Below are positions 15,656-22,751 of a stretch of 24,002 nucleotides of DNA, in pieces. The position numbers were made by a program, and so were the translations under genes. Location: positions 1-24,002 of the forward strand of contig JAEYOM010000002.1 of NCBI GenBank assembly GCA_023411715.1, read 5' to 3'. The notes under the pieces were generated by a model. The model was given only the letters and a program-made list of their open reading frames with translations. It ran no database searches and had not been told where the DNA came from. The first letter of the stretch is position 1. Every line of letters begins with the position of its first letter. The stretch comes from Bacillota bacterium (lineage in GTDB: Bacteria > Bacillota > Clostridia > Acetivibrionales > DTU013).

Positions 15656-16579
15656 ATGATTTTGTCACATGAGTACCGGCTTAACCGGAATTTTGATAAG
15701 ATTCGCGACAGAGAACAAGCGGGAAAGGTCCAACGCAGGATCAGAAATCGTGCACTGGCCAAATTTTTAAGCAATCGGCTGGCGGTTTTAGGACTGGTTG
15801 TCTTTCTGGTGATTTTACTCTGCTGTATGGCGGTTCCTCTGTTGACCTCTTATGATCCTCAATACTGCGATTTGAAGGCTGTGTTGAAGGGTCCTAATGC
15901 GGAACATATTCTTGGAACAGATAAGGTCGGGCGTGATATCTTCGCTCGTATCCTGTACGGCGGCAGAATGTCAATGACCGTTGCATTGAGCGGCGCACTG
16001 GGCGGTGCGTTATTGGGCGGTATTATCGGCGCGTTTTCCGGGTATAAGGGCGGCTGGTTCGATAAACTGTCCATGCGTATTTCCGAAGTTTTCATGTCAT
16101 TTCCACAGTTGGTTCTGGTGCTGATGCTGCTTGTGATTGTTGGTCAAAGCATGGGTAACCTGATTTTTGTGTTCGTCGCTACCGGATGGGTAGGCGTTTA
16201 TCGTCAGTCCCGCGCCCAGATGCTATCTTTGAGAGAAGAGGAATATGCACAGGCGCTACGAGCGTTCGGTATTCATGACGCTGCTATCTGCTTCGTCCAT
16301 CTGATGCCGAATGCGGTTGGTCCTCTGATGGTGAATGTCACGCTGAACATCGCCATGTATATTCTTGAGGAAGCGGCACTAAGTTATCTGGGACTAGGTA
16401 TTCCACTTAATATCCCCACGTGGGGTAATATTCTCAACGCGTCTCAGGACCTGTACGCACTGCAAAACGCGTGGTGGCTCTGGCTGCCGGTGGGAATTGT
16501 GATATCGCTGTTTGTAATGAGCATCAATTTTATCGGGGACGGCCTGCGGGATTCCGTGGACGCTTCCCAGCAGGGGTGA
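15656..16579 (+). CDS. ABC transporter permease, DppC/OppC type
   Basis: Second membrane component, 307 residues. A basic cytosolic N-terminus of about 40 residues precedes the first transmembrane helix (about 42-63). The family markers HILGTDKVGRDIFARILYGGR and, for the ATPase-docking EAA loop, EEEYAQALRAFGIHD are present, followed by LSYLGLGI and PTWGNIL. The ribosome site AGGAGGA overlaps the end of the previous gene. The stop codon is embedded in the ribosome site of the following ATPase gene, indicating coupled translation. Confidence 0.94.
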   Translation: MILSHEYRLNRNFDKIRDREQAGKVQRRIRNRALAKFLSNRLAVLGLVVFLVILLCCMAVPLLTSYDPQYCDLKAVLKGPNAEHILGTDKVGRDIFARILYGGRMSMTVALSGALGGALLGGIIGAFSGYKGGWFDKLSMRISEVFMSFPQLVLVLMLLVIVGQSMGNLIFVFVATGWVGVYRQSRAQMLSLREEEYAQALRAFGIHDAAICFVHLMPNAVGPLMVNVTLNIAMYILEEAALSYLGLGIPLNIPTWGNILNASQDLYALQNAWWLWLPVGIVISLFVMSINFIGDGLRDSVDASQQG

Positions 16580-16584
16580 GTATA

Positions 16585-17598
16585 TTGGCTAAGGATAACG
16601 ACGTAATCATTTCAGTCCGGGATCTGAAAACTTTCTTCTATTCAGGCAATCGCTGCAATCCGGTCATCAACGGTGTGTCTTTGGAGGTTAAACGCGGAAA
16701 GACGCTATGCATCGTGGGGGAATCCGGATGCGGGAAAAGCGTTACTGCATCCTGTATCATGCAGCTACTGCCAGATCTAGCCAGAATTGAAGAGGGTAGC
16801 ATCCTCTACAAATATGAGGATGGCAGCGAGATTGACATAGCAAAGCTGAAAAAACGCGGGAAAGAAATGCGCAGTCTGCGGGGCAAGGACATGGCCATGG
16901 TTTTCCAGGATCCGATGACGGCACTCAACCCAGTGTACACGATTGGCTGGCAGCTGTGTGAGATGATTCGCGCCCATGAGAATATCAGCAAAGAGCAGGC
17001 ATGGGCACGAGGCATCGAGATGCTGAAGCAGATGGGAATCCCTCAGCCGGAAAAGCGTATTAAGCAATATCCGCATGAATTTTCCGGCGGAATGCGACAG
17101 AGAGCGATGATTGCAATGGCAATGCTGTGCAATCCACGTGTACTGATTGCCGACGAACCTACTACAGCGCTGGATGTAACCTGTCAGGCACAGATATTTG
17201 AATTGATTGAAAACTTAAAAGAGCAGTATGGCACCGGTATCCTGCTGATAACCCACGACATGGGTGTAGTCTGCGAAATCGCTGATGAAGTTGCGGTAAT
17301 GTATATGGGCTATATAGTAGAGAGCGGTCCTGTTCAAAAGGTGATGAAGATGCCGGCGCATCCTTATACCCGAGCGCTAATCCGTTCGATTCCAATTCTG
17401 GGCATGGGCAGCCAGCAGGAGCTGCTGCCGGTACGCGGAAGTACGCCGGATCCATATCATCGACCGATGGGATGTCAATTCTCTCCCCGATGCGACCACG
17501 CTTGTGAGAGATGCAACAACATACCGCCGGAGACTGAGCTTGGCGGTGGGCATATAGTCCGTTGCTGGAAGGCAGAGGAGGTGTGTACAATTGGATAA
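16585..17598 (+). CDS. ABC transporter ATP-binding protein, DppD/OppD type
   Basis: First of two ATPases energising the importer, 337 residues. Walker A GESGCGKS is at residues 45-52; the signature is SGGMRQR and Walker B VLIADEPTTALD. The C-terminal oligopeptide/dipeptide domain contains a four-cysteine pattern (GCQFSPRC, then C-x2-C and a final HIVRCW) of the kind reported to hold an iron-sulfur cluster in some Dpp ATPases. The frame is open far upstream inside the permease gene. TTG at 16585 is preferred because AGGGGTGA (16572-16579) is 5-6 nt before it; GTG at 16576 is in frame but lies inside that site. Confidence 0.92.
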   Translation: MAKDNDVIISVRDLKTFFYSGNRCNPVINGVSLEVKRGKTLCIVGESGCGKSVTASCIMQLLPDLARIEEGSILYKYEDGSEIDIAKLKKRGKEMRSLRGKDMAMVFQDPMTALNPVYTIGWQLCEMIRAHENISKEQAWARGIEMLKQMGIPQPEKRIKQYPHEFSGGMRQRAMIAMAMLCNPRVLIADEPTTALDVTCQAQIFELIENLKEQYGTGILLITHDMGVVCEIADEVAVMYMGYIVESGPVQKVMKMPAHPYTRALIRSIPILGMGSQQELLPVRGSTPDPYHRPMGCQFSPRCDHACERCNNIPPETELGGGHIVRCWKAEEVCTIG

Positions 17599-18616
17599 CA
17601 AGCGGGACGTGCTGCTGCATGTTGAGGATCTGGAAGTCTCCTTCCCGGTTAGGAGCGACAACTTGTTTATAAAGGAAAAAAGAGTGGTCAAAGCTGTTAA
17701 TCATATAAGCCTTGATATTTACAAGGGAGAGACACTTGGCCTGGTGGGCGAGTCCGGCTGCGGAAAAACAACGCTGGGAAAAAGTATTCTCCGTTTGATT
17801 TCCGCCGCTGGCGGAAAGATAATCTATCAATTTGAAGACGGAGAAAAGGATCTTTTGCAGTTGAACCGTAAAGAGATGGATGCGGCACGGCAAAAGATGC
17901 AGATCGTCTTTCAGGACCCACAGTCTTCCCTCAATCCCTCATTTACCGTGTACCAGACGCTATCGGCACCGCTGAAACACTTTGGTGTAAAGGATAAGAA
18001 AAAGCGAATTGAAATCATTTCAGGATTGCTTGAGGCAGTAAACATGCCGCCGGATGCGATGACACGATATCCCAGCGAGTTCTCAGGCGGCCAGCGGCAG
18101 CGTATCGGTATTGCCCGTGCGCTCAGTGTCAATCCGGAAGTAATAATCTGTGATGAAGCGGTCAGCGCGCTGGACGTTTCAATCCAGGTGCAGGTGCTGC
18201 ATCTTCTCAGACAGCTGAAGGAGGAGCGCGGTCTGACATATCTCTTTATTACGCATAACCTCAGCGTAGTAGAATATGTAAGTGATCGTGTCGCGGTAAT
18301 GTATATGGGACGAATCGTGGAGCTTGCTGCTACCGACGAATTGTTTCGCCGTACCGGGCATCCATATACGATGGCGTTGCTCTCCGCAATCCCGGTGGCG
18401 GATGTTGACCACAAAAAGGAGCGAATCGTACTGGAAGGTGATGTACCCAGTCCAATGGACCTGCCTTCCGGGTGCAGCTTTCACAGCCGGTGCCGGTATT
18501 GCCAAAAGCGATGCCGGGAGGAGGTACCTGCTCTGCGGCGGTTTGAGGCGGATGGCGTGGAGCATCATGTCGCATGTCATTTTGCTGAGAACTTTTTATT
18601 TCCACAGAATGTTTGA
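17591..18616 (+). CDS. ABC transporter ATP-binding protein, DppF/OppF type
   Basis: Second ATPase, 341 residues. Walker A is GESGCGKTT, signature SGGQRQRIGIARAL, Walker B VIICDEAVSALD (Ala where Pro is common). The C-terminal domain again has clustered cysteines (GCSFHSRCRYCQKRC, later HHVACHF). The start is TTG with a perfect AGGAGGTG at 17576-17583, and it overlaps the previous stop by 8 bp. Both ATPase genes thus use TTG starts, which may limit their output relative to the receptor. It is the last transporter gene. Confidence 0.93.
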   Translation: MDNKRDVLLHVEDLEVSFPVRSDNLFIKEKRVVKAVNHISLDIYKGETLGLVGESGCGKTTLGKSILRLISAAGGKIIYQFEDGEKDLLQLNRKEMDAARQKMQIVFQDPQSSLNPSFTVYQTLSAPLKHFGVKDKKKRIEIISGLLEAVNMPPDAMTRYPSEFSGGQRQRIGIARALSVNPEVIICDEAVSALDVSIQVQVLHLLRQLKEERGLTYLFITHNLSVVEYVSDRVAVMYMGRIVELAATDELFRRTGHPYTMALLSAIPVADVDHKKERIVLEGDVPSPMDLPSGCSFHSRCRYCQKRCREEVPALRRFEADGVEHHVACHFAENFLFPQNV

Positions 18617-18691
18617 ATAAGTTTGACAGATGTTTTTCGTCGAAGCACAGATGGTCGAACAGTCAGAAAATCAAAGGAGGCCGGCGTATAA

Positions 18692-18730
18692 ATGACGCTG
18701 GGTAAACGATATGGAAATGCGAAAAAGTAA
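18692..18730 (+). CDS. Possible 12-codon leader ORF overlapping the aldolase start
   Basis: The strong AAAGGAGG at 18673-18680 is followed 11 nt later by ATG opening a 12-residue frame (MTLGKRYGNAKK) that stops at 18728-18730, inside the aldolase gene in another frame. The aldolase start (18711) has no good ribosome site of its own and no alternative start upstream, as a stop lies at 18693-18695. Translation of the leader could feed ribosomes to the aldolase by stop-and-restart. Alternatively the leader is a scar of an altered start region. Confidence 0.3.
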   Translation: MTLGKRYGNAKK

Positions 18731-19484
18731 TGTCCTTGCACGACTGCGCGAAGGTAAGACTGCGTTGTGCGTAAAAACCAATCTTGCAGATTCTCGTGCG
18801 GTGGAAATAGCTGCTTTAGCGGGTTTTGACTGTATTTGGACCTGCGCCGAGCATGTTCCGAATGATTTGAGCGTGATTGAAAAACAGATTCTCGCTGCCA
18901 AGGCATATCAAACGGATATTATCGTCCGGGTGTCGCGTGGGGGGTACAGTGATTACATCCGCCCGCTTGAGCTGGATGCTACCGGTATTATGGTGCCCCA
19001 TATCATGAGCGCTGCAGACGCACGCAATGTCGTGCACATGACACGCTTCTCACCCGTGGGTTTGCGCCCAGTGGACGGCGGAAATGCCGACGGCATGTTC
19101 TGTGCACTTGGCTTTAATGACTATATTCGCCAGGCCAATGAGCAACGGATGCTGATTGTGCAGATTGAGGATAAGGAAGCAGTAGATGAACTGGAGGAGA
19201 TCTGCAGCACTCCGGGTATCGATATGATTTTCTTCGGACCAGCTGATTTTAGCCAGAGCGCAGGTATTCCGGGTCAGATTCACCATGAAAAGGTCGAAAA
19301 AGTACGCCGTCTGGTCCCAGAAATGGCCCATAAATACGGCAAATTTGCCGGTACAGTCGGTGACCCGTCCAGCCTCGGCGAGCTATTGGCAATGGGATAT
19401 CAATTCGTCAATGTAGGTGCTGATGTTGTGGCACTTACAGAGTATTATCGTAAAATATACAATGCCGTCTGCAAATATCGGTGA
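18711..19484 (+). CDS. HpcH/HpaI-family aldolase (2-keto-3-deoxy acid type)
   Basis: A 257-residue class II pyruvate aldolase of the HpcH/HpaI/citrate lyase beta family. It cleaves 2-keto-3-deoxy (or 4-hydroxy-2-oxo) acids to pyruvate and an aldehyde. Matches to HpaI catalytic residues are H48 in AEHVPND, R73 in IIVRVSRGG, the metal ligands E153 in VQIED and D179 in FFGPADFS. The segment SPVGLRPVDGGNADG replaces the usual GxRG loop and points to a distinct subgroup. It is the expected consumer of a 2-keto-3-deoxy acid made by the DgaE-like enzyme at 8270. A second in-frame ATG at 18717 is an alternative start. Confidence 0.88.
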   Translation: MEMRKSNVLARLREGKTALCVKTNLADSRAVEIAALAGFDCIWTCAEHVPNDLSVIEKQILAAKAYQTDIIVRVSRGGYSDYIRPLELDATGIMVPHIMSAADARNVVHMTRFSPVGLRPVDGGNADGMFCALGFNDYIRQANEQRMLIVQIEDKEAVDELEEICSTPGIDMIFFGPADFSQSAGIPGQIHHEKVEKVRRLVPEMAHKYGKFAGTVGDPSSLGELLAMGYQFVNVGADVVALTEYYRKIYNAVCKYR

Positions 19485-19515
19485 GTATAAGCTGAACCAC
19501 GAAAAGGAGTATTGA

Positions 19516-21243
19516 ATGGAACTGCCGTATGTATGCGATACTGACGTACTGATCATCGGTTCGGGCGGTGCTGGAATCAAGGCGGCGCTCAAGGCTGCAA
19601 AGAGCGGTGCGAAAGTTCTGCTCTGCTCAAAAAAGCGATTCTCCCAGTCAGGTGCAACTTTTTATCCGACATTACAAAATTTTGGTGGAATGAATGCGGT
19701 TACACGGCGGGATCTTGGAGACAGTGAGGAACAGCTTCTTGCTGAAATCATTGCTGCCGGCGATGGGGCAGCAGATGAAAAACTGGCACGGGTTTTAGCT
19801 GAAGGCTGTACTCCGGCTTTTCGTGAGTTGGAAGATGAGTATGGCCTTTCATTTCTGAAGGACAAGACCGGACAATACGCATCCGTCGTTTGCTGCTTCG
19901 GTCAATACGAGCGCGGCGGCTGCACGCCGATGCCGCAGTTTAAACAGACGATGTGGCGGCATCTGATGCTTGCCGGCGTGCAGGTTCGTTCCGGCGTCGA
20001 TGCCGCATGCCTAGTACTGGAGGGAAATCGCTGTGTCGGGGCCGTTGCGTTAGACGAGCTGAATCAGCTGGTTTTTCTGCGTGCTAAGGCTACGGTGCTG
20101 TGTACCGGGGGCAGCTGTGGAATATATCAGTATAGCCTTGCAACGGATGATCTTACCGGTGACGGCTATACCATGGCGCTGGATGCGGGAGCGGAGCTGG
20201 TAAACATGGAGTTTATCCAGTTTATACCCGGCCTGACGGCTCCAATCACAAAATTCCTGTTTCAGCAGCGCGGCCTGGAATTTATGCCAGAACTCAAAAA
20301 TCGACTCGGTGAAGATTTTCTGCCATCCTATCTTCCTGCAGGACTGTCCAGGGAAGAATGTCTAAGAGAACGTTCTACGCATGGCCCGTTTAGCACAGCC
20401 GTTGTCGGGCGTTATTTCGATATCGCACTATATGAGGAATGGCGTGCAGGAAGAGCGTTCGACAACGGAGGACTAATGCTGCGCTACCCGACCAGCATCC
20501 GGCAGGATCAGCGGTATGCTATCAAAAGTCTGCTGGCATGGCTTGAGCAGTATGAAGTGGACAGCGTAAATGATGGATTTTGTCTGATTCCACATGCCCA
20601 GGGGTTTAATGGCGGCATTCATATTCAAGAGAATGCGAACGCGGGCATTCCGGGCCTTTTTGCAGCTGGAGAAACGGCGGGTGGTCCTCATGGAGCAGAT
20701 CGCCTCGGCGGCAACGCAATCGCGGCGGGGCAAGTATTCGGTAGCATAGCCGGAACGAGTGCAGCGGCATACGCCGCTAGTCGGCAACAGCCGGATACTA
20801 ATGCAGCGGAAGCCTACGCGCAGATGCATTCTCGCATTTCAAATGTGAGAGGCGGATGCGTGGATATCGCTGTGATGCGGAAAAAAATCCGCAGGATTAT
20901 GTGGGAAAATGGCGCAATTTGCCGTTCTGAACGTCGGTGTGAGGAGGGCCTGACAGATATACACAGGATGATGGCATCCTTTAATGCTATACAGCAGATG
21001 GAAAGCGGGCAGACAGGTCGGCAGGTACTGGCGCTTTATAACGACCTTCGGATGGCAGAGATACTTCTGTCAGTAATGGAGCGGCGCAAAGAGAGTCGTG
21101 GACCGCATTATCGGCTGGATTTTCCTGACAAAGACCCTGAGATGAACGGCTATATAGCAGTGAAAAAGGAATGTGAAGAATTAACATTTTGCCTGCATCG
21201 AACAGATAGGGAGAACCGTTTGCCGCGTCTGTTCAATCCATGA
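19516..21243 (+). CDS. FAD-binding oxidoreductase, fumarate reductase/succinate dehydrogenase flavoprotein-like
   Basis: A 575-residue flavoprotein of the FrdA/SdhA/aspartate-oxidase/AprA superfamily. The dinucleotide-binding motif GSGGAG is at residues 15-20; the flavin-binding C-terminal part of the domain reads GLFAAGETAGG, then GADRLGGNAIA. The C-terminal helical domain ends with ESRGPHYRLDFP, as in Frd/Sdh subunits. The active-site HxxxGG region reads HAQGFNGGI, so the classical fumarate-reductase pattern is not clearly kept, and the substrate may be different. There is no iron-sulfur or cytochrome subunit next to it and no signal peptide. AAGGAG is at 19504-19509. It is the last intact gene of the cluster. 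Confidence 0.85.
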   Translation: MELPYVCDTDVLIIGSGGAGIKAALKAAKSGAKVLLCSKKRFSQSGATFYPTLQNFGGMNAVTRRDLGDSEEQLLAEIIAAGDGAADEKLARVLAEGCTPAFRELEDEYGLSFLKDKTGQYASVVCCFGQYERGGCTPMPQFKQTMWRHLMLAGVQVRSGVDAACLVLEGNRCVGAVALDELNQLVFLRAKATVLCTGGSCGIYQYSLATDDLTGDGYTMALDAGAELVNMEFIQFIPGLTAPITKFLFQQRGLEFMPELKNRLGEDFLPSYLPAGLSREECLRERSTHGPFSTAVVGRYFDIALYEEWRAGRAFDNGGLMLRYPTSIRQDQRYAIKSLLAWLEQYEVDSVNDGFCLIPHAQGFNGGIHIQENANAGIPGLFAAGETAGGPHGADRLGGNAIAAGQVFGSIAGTSAAAYAASRQQPDTNAAEAYAQMHSRISNVRGGCVDIAVMRKKIRRIMWENGAICRSERRCEEGLTDIHRMMASFNAIQQMESGQTGRQVLALYNDLRMAEILLSVMERRKESRGPHYRLDFPDKDPEMNGYIAVKKECEELTFCLHRTDRENRLPRLFNP

Positions 21244-21548
21244 TTTACGAATAAAAATACATAATCGAATAACTGTTCCCGAAGATTTGTGTAAGCTTTT
21301 GTAGCAGGCTGATTCCCTGATGCTTCATATCACTTCATGCAAATTCCCCCTCTGTACTGTTTGTGCAGAGAGAGAATTTGTTTTTGTTTCACGGCTCGTT
21401 TATTTGGCAAATATTAATTGTGCCCACTCAGTATTTTCTAGATAATAAATCAGCATATGTTCGGTTGACATAATAGAATAACAATGTAACATCAGGTTTT
21501 ATGCAATACGTCAACACAACACTTACCAAGTAGAGCCATTGCAGTCGG
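21244..21548. other. Non-coding stretch after the catabolic operon
   Basis: Contains the operon terminator (21340-21389) and then AT-rich sequence without a recognisable gene. TTGACA (21465-21470) with TAACAT (21487-21492) at 16 bp spacing could be a relic promoter for the TPI-like remnant that follows. Confidence 0.4.
21340..21389 (+). terminator. Strong intrinsic terminator of the catabolic operon
   Basis: CAAATTC (21340-21346) pairs with GAATTTG (21374-21380), and the inner arms CTCTGTAC and GTGCAGAG pair with one G-T pair. The loop is about five bases. TTTTTGTTT follows. It lies about 100 bp after the flavoprotein stop and should end the long transcript. Confidence 0.85.
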
Positions 21549-21770
21549 ATGGCTTGTAAGAAACGGTATATGGGAACCAATACCAAAATGTATAAGACCA
21601 TTGCGGAAACGAATGAATTTGTAAGCAAGCTTGCCAACTGTCAAAGGACATTAACAGGGAAAAGTTTGAATTGTTTGTAATCCCCAGCTATACTACTTTG
21701 GAACAGGCCGTTAAAACCGTTAATTGATAAAAACTGTGAGTTAATTGCGTGGATTGATCCTGGTAGATAT
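21549..21770 (+). pseudogene. Triose-phosphate-isomerase-like remnant (frameshifted, truncated)
   Basis: The first frame (21549-21680) encodes MACKKRYMGTNTKMYKT followed by IAETNEFVSKLA, matching the TPI N-terminus with the active-site Asn-x-Lys. A shift near 21655 continues as FELFVIPSYTTLEQAVKTV, and a second shift near 21725 as NCELIA, then AWIDPGRY, which resembles the NMxWxDxGxYTG region with several residues missing. The rest of the enzyme, including the catalytic His and Glu, is gone. Catabolic clusters often carry extra TPI-like isomerases, so this may once have served this or a neighbouring pathway. Family recognition is by eye. Confidence 0.6.
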
Positions 21771-22044
21771 ATTTTTGATACGAACATGGAATGGATTGCA
21801 TATATATCATTTAATCATGCGTGGTCAAGCGATTACGGGGACTTTTTATACTATCCAAGTCTAGTTCTTCATCAAGCTGCTGCTTTCTCGCAACAGCAAT
21901 ATTGGTTTTGCTGTTTGGTATCACAAAAATGCCGCATTGTATTTCGCTCTGCGGCAAATTTGCGTATTGACAGCAATTACCACAGAATTTATAGTAGAAT
22001 CATTAAGTTGCCGCATTGCGCAATTAAATGAGGAGTTTATATAA
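21771..22044. other. Decayed sequence between the TPI-like and AbiEi relics
   Basis: An open frame continues to 22031, but its translation is unlike any family I recognise and is rich in Cys, Gln and aromatic residues, as expected of noncoding sequence. TGCCGCA (21930-21936) and TGCGGCA (21950-21956) form a perfect seven-base inverted repeat. The stretch also holds the promoter listed at 21967. Confidence 0.35.
21967..21995 (+). promoter_or_regulatory. Promoter upstream of the AbiE relic
   Basis: Consensus TTGACA (21967-21972), 17 bp spacing, TATAGT (21990-21995). It points at the truncated AbiEi remnant 50 bp downstream and is probably the original promoter of that toxin-antitoxin operon. 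Confidence 0.55.
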
Positions 22045-22459
22045 GCCTCTGTCATTGCCTCTCTCTATCCTGATGGTGTCCTGTGTATGTATACGGCATT
22101 GTTTTATTATGGCTACAGTGACCGAACTCCGCTGAGTTGGGATATTGCGATTGATCGGAACACTTCAAAGAGCAGATTCAAAATAGACTACCCTTATGTG
22201 CAGCCGTATTACATGACGCCGGAGCATCTTGCTTACGGCATTACAACTGCGGAATATGAGGACTGCCAAATAAAGATTTTTGACCGCGATCGTCAGATCT
22301 GCGAGTGTATCAAGACACAAAATGGATCGGGAAAGCTATAACAAGGCAATTCAAGGATATGCTGCAGATCCGAAGAAATCCATCGCGAATTTACTTTCAT
22401 ATGCAAAGAAACGGAACATCGCAGTGAAAGTGAAAGAAAGAATCGGAGTGTGGCTGTAA
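22045..22459 (+). pseudogene. AbiEi-like type IV antitoxin/regulator, N-terminus lost and frameshifted
   Basis: The translation YPDGVLCMYTALFYYG, then SDRTPLSWDIAID, SRFKIDYPY and IFDRDRQICECIK follows the C-terminal domain of AbiEi-family antitoxins. After a frameshift near 22315 the next frame resumes with MDRESYNKAIQGY, NLLSYAKK and VKERIGVWL, the expected C-terminal end, with TAA at 22457-22459. The N-terminal winged-helix domain is missing, with an in-frame stop at 22042-22044. The stop overlaps the next start as TAATG, the usual arrangement for abiEi-abiEii. Intact AbiEi neutralises the AbiEii nucleotidyltransferase toxin and represses the operon; this copy cannot. Confidence 0.68.
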
Positions 22460-22610
22460 TGGAAGATAAAGGCGCATCCGTCCTTACCAAACTTTCCTTG
22501 AACCAGTATTTGATGCAGTTGTCAATGAAGATGAACTGCTGAAAGCATGGTCAGCGAAGATGCAGATTTGGTGTGATACTTTGGAATTAAACGATGTGGA
22601 ACTCGATTGA
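22459..22610 (+). pseudogene. AbiEii-like toxin relic (two ends with most of the gene deleted)
   Basis: ATG at 22459 overlaps the AbiEi stop and opens MEDKGASVLTKL, resembling an AbiEii N-terminus. A different frame (22497-22610) then encodes LEPVFDAVVNEDELLKAW and a short tail to TGA, resembling a C-terminal end. About 150 bp remain of a gene normally near 850 bp, so the nucleotidyltransferase core is deleted and no toxin can be made. Assignment rests largely on the partner relic and the overlap. Confidence 0.5.
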
Positions 22611-22624
22611 CAAAAGAAAAAATT

Positions 22625-22699
22625 ATGGTTAGCGTAGACAAAACAGGAAATCCTGATTATACTTACATGGAACAATATATAAGATCTTTAGAAGCTTAG
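22625..22699 (+). other. 24-codon ORF fragment next to attR
   Basis: A short open frame ending GNPDYTYMEQYIRSLEA before TAG. It looks like a real protein C-terminus rather than random sequence, with no ribosome site and no start context, so it is probably the tail of a gene whose body was deleted. I do not recognise the family with confidence. It ends 20 bp before the right repeat. Confidence 0.3.
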
Positions 22700-22718
22700 C
22701 AAGTATTGAATAGATTTG

Positions 22719-22735
22719 TCGAGTGGGAATAATTG
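22719..22735 (+). other. attR: distal copy of the guaA 3' end repeat
   Basis: TCGAGTGGGAATAATTG, identical to 4811-4827 except A for G at 22731. Read as guaA it would encode the end IEWE and a TAA stop. The base change suggests that this copy is the original chromosomal stop region and that the island brought the TGA version now ending guaA. Confidence 0.82.
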
Positions 22736-22751
22736 CAGAGGAAGTGTTGAT

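Larger units (their letters stand above)
4823..22730. mobile_element. Genomic island inserted at guaA (about 17.9 kb, no integrase left)
   Basis: Bounded by the 17-bp near-perfect repeats, which lie 17,908 bp apart. By eye, codon use changes across the boundaries: flanking genes (guaA, larC, DUF368) use ATA and AGG/AGA heavily, while genes inside use CGC/CGT and few ATA codons. Content is one regulator, one catabolic and transport cluster, and a zone of decayed genes at the right end, including a toxin-antitoxin relic of the type common on mobile islands. No recombinase or conjugation gene was found, so the island is probably immobile now or moved in trans. Exact ends are set by the repeat; the crossover should lie in the 12 identical bases. 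Confidence 0.78.

Noticed and set aside
18623..18652. TTGACA before the aldolase gene as a promoter
   Set aside because: No acceptable -10 at 16-18 bp downstream; the sequence there is CACAGATGG. The gene is more likely read from the operon promoter.
21786..22031. 81-codon open frame in the relic zone as a gene
   Set aside because: No ribosome site, no family resemblance, unusual composition; it overlaps decayed TPI-like sequence at its left and an active-looking promoter at its right.
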